Below are positions 63,077 to 64,000 of a stretch of 64,000 nt of DNA, in pieces. Numbering within the stretch: the first letter of the stretch is position 1; every line of letters starts with the position of its first letter. The DNA comes from Rhizopus arrhizus (taxonomy: Eukaryota; Mucoromycota; Mucoromycetes; Mucorales; Rhizopodaceae): NCBI GenBank assembly GCA_024220505.1, contig JAKZZE010000027.1, positions 620,001 through 684,000 of the forward strand, given 5' to 3'. Below the pieces are notes generated by a model, which saw nothing but the letters and a program-made list of their open reading frames with translations, had not been told where the DNA came from and did no database searches. A program made the translations under genes and the position numbers.

Positions 63077-63143
63077 TATTTATATCTTTTTTTTTTCGAT
63101 GTGTATGTCGTTTGTTTCAAGTTTTTTTTTTTTTTTTTTTTTT
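63077..63143 (-). promoter_or_regulatory. Putative internal promoter for gypsy-5 ORF-X
   Basis: Sense strand: (CA)n, about 22 A (63143-63122), a second A-run, then GATATAAATACACC with TATAAATA at 63084-63077, 55 bp upstream of the ATG. Parallel to 12732-12774 in gypsy-2. Confidence 0.5.
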
Positions 63144-63158
63144 GTGTGTGTATGTGTA

Positions 63159-64000
63159 TTATTGAAGTAAGTCTCTTGTTTCATCATCTATTGTGGTTGA
63201 GATAACCCTTTCGTGTTCCGATTTCCATTGTACGTCTGGGAAAGAATATGGTTTCAAACGATTACCGTGTACCCTTCTAATTTTGGTATCTTGTACGTTG
63301 ATGTTTTTAACATGGTATGTGCCTTTTCCTAGGATTTGGTGTATAATGTACGGTCCCTCCCATTTGTCTTGAAGCTTTCCAGACCAAGATGTTGATAAGT
63401 AATCTTTGTATATCAATACAATATCTCCTAGATTGAAAGCAGGTTTCAATTCTTTTCGTTGATCTAGAAGTTTGTTTTCAATAGCCTTTTTCTGTACTGC
63501 CTGTGTTGCTTTAATGGCCTTAGCTGCTTGTTCCCTAATTCGATTAAGATTGTGCAACTGATGAGCGGTTCGATGAAACAAAGCTGCTTCAAACTTTGGA
63601 GATTTCTTTTCATAGATCTGATGTTCCATATCGAAGGGTGTTCTAGGCTCACACCCGTACATTAAGCAGAATGGACTTTGTTTTGTTGTAGCCTGTTTCA
63701 TTGATCTATATGCGAATAATGTTGCTGGTAGATATTGATCCCAGTCTTTCTTTTCATCATCACTTCGTCTTTGGAGTATTTGGCCTAATGTTCGATTAAA
63801 GCGTTCTATGAGTCCATTACTTTGTGGATTATATGGAGTTGTTGTCTTGTGTATTATTGAATAACTGCGGCAAACTTGTCGTACCAAGTCGCTTAAAAAA
63901 GGTTTTCCATTGTCTGATACGATGATAGTTGGACATCCATGTCGGCAAATAATTTCTTCGTATAAAAACAGGGCAATTTCAGATGATGATTGAAAACGTA
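63159..64000 (-). CDS. gypsy-5 integrase, C-terminal part
   Basis: Open from the window edge (no start inside). Encodes the core end of the DDE domain (IVSDNGKPFLSDL, NGLIERFNRTLGQIL) and the C-terminal domain (FNLGDIVLIYKDYL...LQDKWEGPYI...RRVHGNRLKPY), ending DLLQ. Roughly 70 percent like the gypsy-2 integrase by eye. Intact in the visible part. Confidence 0.92.
   Translation of the reverse strand, partial: RFQSSSEIALFLYEEIICRHGCPTIIVSDNGKPFLSDLVRQVCRSYSIIHKTTTPYNPQSNGLIERFNRTLGQILQRRSDDEKKDWDQYLPATLFAYRSMKQATTKQSPFCLMYGCEPRTPFDMEHQIYEKKSPKFEAALFHRTAHQLHNLNRIREQAAKAIKATQAVQKKAIENKLLDQRKELKPAFNLGDIVLIYKDYLSTSWSGKLQDKWEGPYIIHQILGKGTYHVKNINVQDTKIRRVHGNRLKPYSFPDVQWKSEHERVISTTIDDETRDLLQ

Larger units (their letters stand above)
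61582..64000 (-). mobile_element. gypsy-5: 3' half of a gypsy-2-like element, cut by the window edge
   Basis: 3' LTR 61582-62163, ORF-X 63021-62146, integrase from 64000 to 63159. Organisation and spacing match gypsy-2. Confidence 0.88.

Overview
This is a eukaryotic, AT-rich, almost gene-free window built of nested transposable elements. Short GT-AG introns (53-72 bp), the protein families, and Ty3/gypsy, LINE, Tc1-like and CACTA elements side by side suggest a filamentous fungus, most likely Mucoromycota (Mucorales-type). This is inferred from style, not from a marker gene. The only confident cellular gene is a tRNA-Thr(AGT) on the minus strand at 20003-20075.

Layout, left to right. 1-5222: right part of a CACTA-type element (CACTA-1) with a Tnp2-like transposase fragment, broken by a dead Tc1-like element (TcA). 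5223-7276: decayed gypsy-1 (gag-protease-RT). 8526-10155: dead Tc1-like TcB1. 11458-19321: gypsy-2, a minus-strand Ty3/gypsy element with intact gag, pol, a separate integrase ORF and an extra ORF (ORF-X) in the position of env. 19446-19862: LTR debris and a minisatellite. 20003-25407: tRNA-Thr with a 5.3-kb LINE inserted at its first bases, flanked by a 14-bp target-site duplication. 25418-39989: gypsy-3, plus strand, LTRs almost identical, interrupted by at least five DNA transposons (a DD34E element with 148-bp TIRs, TcD containing TcE1, TcB2 containing TcC). 40866-50646: probable second CACTA copy (CACTA-2), inverted relative to the first, with no visible transposase but carrying an unknown four-exon gene (gene X) broken by TcB4; it also holds TcB3. 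50647-52503: truncated gypsy-4 (gag, start of pol, part of the 5' LTR). 52504-60575: gypsy-6, a chromodomain-bearing Ty3 element with a 1834-aa polyprotein, identical 5-bp TSDs and nearly identical LTRs, inserted in the gypsy-4 LTR and itself hit by TcE2. 60581-64000: the rest of the gypsy-4 LTR, a probable solo LTR, and the 3' half of gypsy-5 (3' LTR, ORF-X, integrase), which runs off the window.

Four observations stand out. (1) A LINE in the 5' end of a tRNA gene, with a TSD that restores the tRNA. (2) A conserved extra ORF downstream of integrase in two gypsy elements, whose tail is encoded inside the U3 of the 3' LTR. (3) TATAAATA boxes at a constant 51-57 bp upstream of internal ORFs (ORF-X twice, the gypsy-3 integrase once), which suggests internal promoters. 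(4) A -1 frameshift heptamer (A AAA AAC followed by TAA) at the gag/pol junction of gypsy-2 and gypsy-4, plus a copy of the primer-binding-site sequence inside their LTRs. The Tc1-like elements also show that dead transposons were moved recently, because decayed copies sit inside the young gypsy-3.
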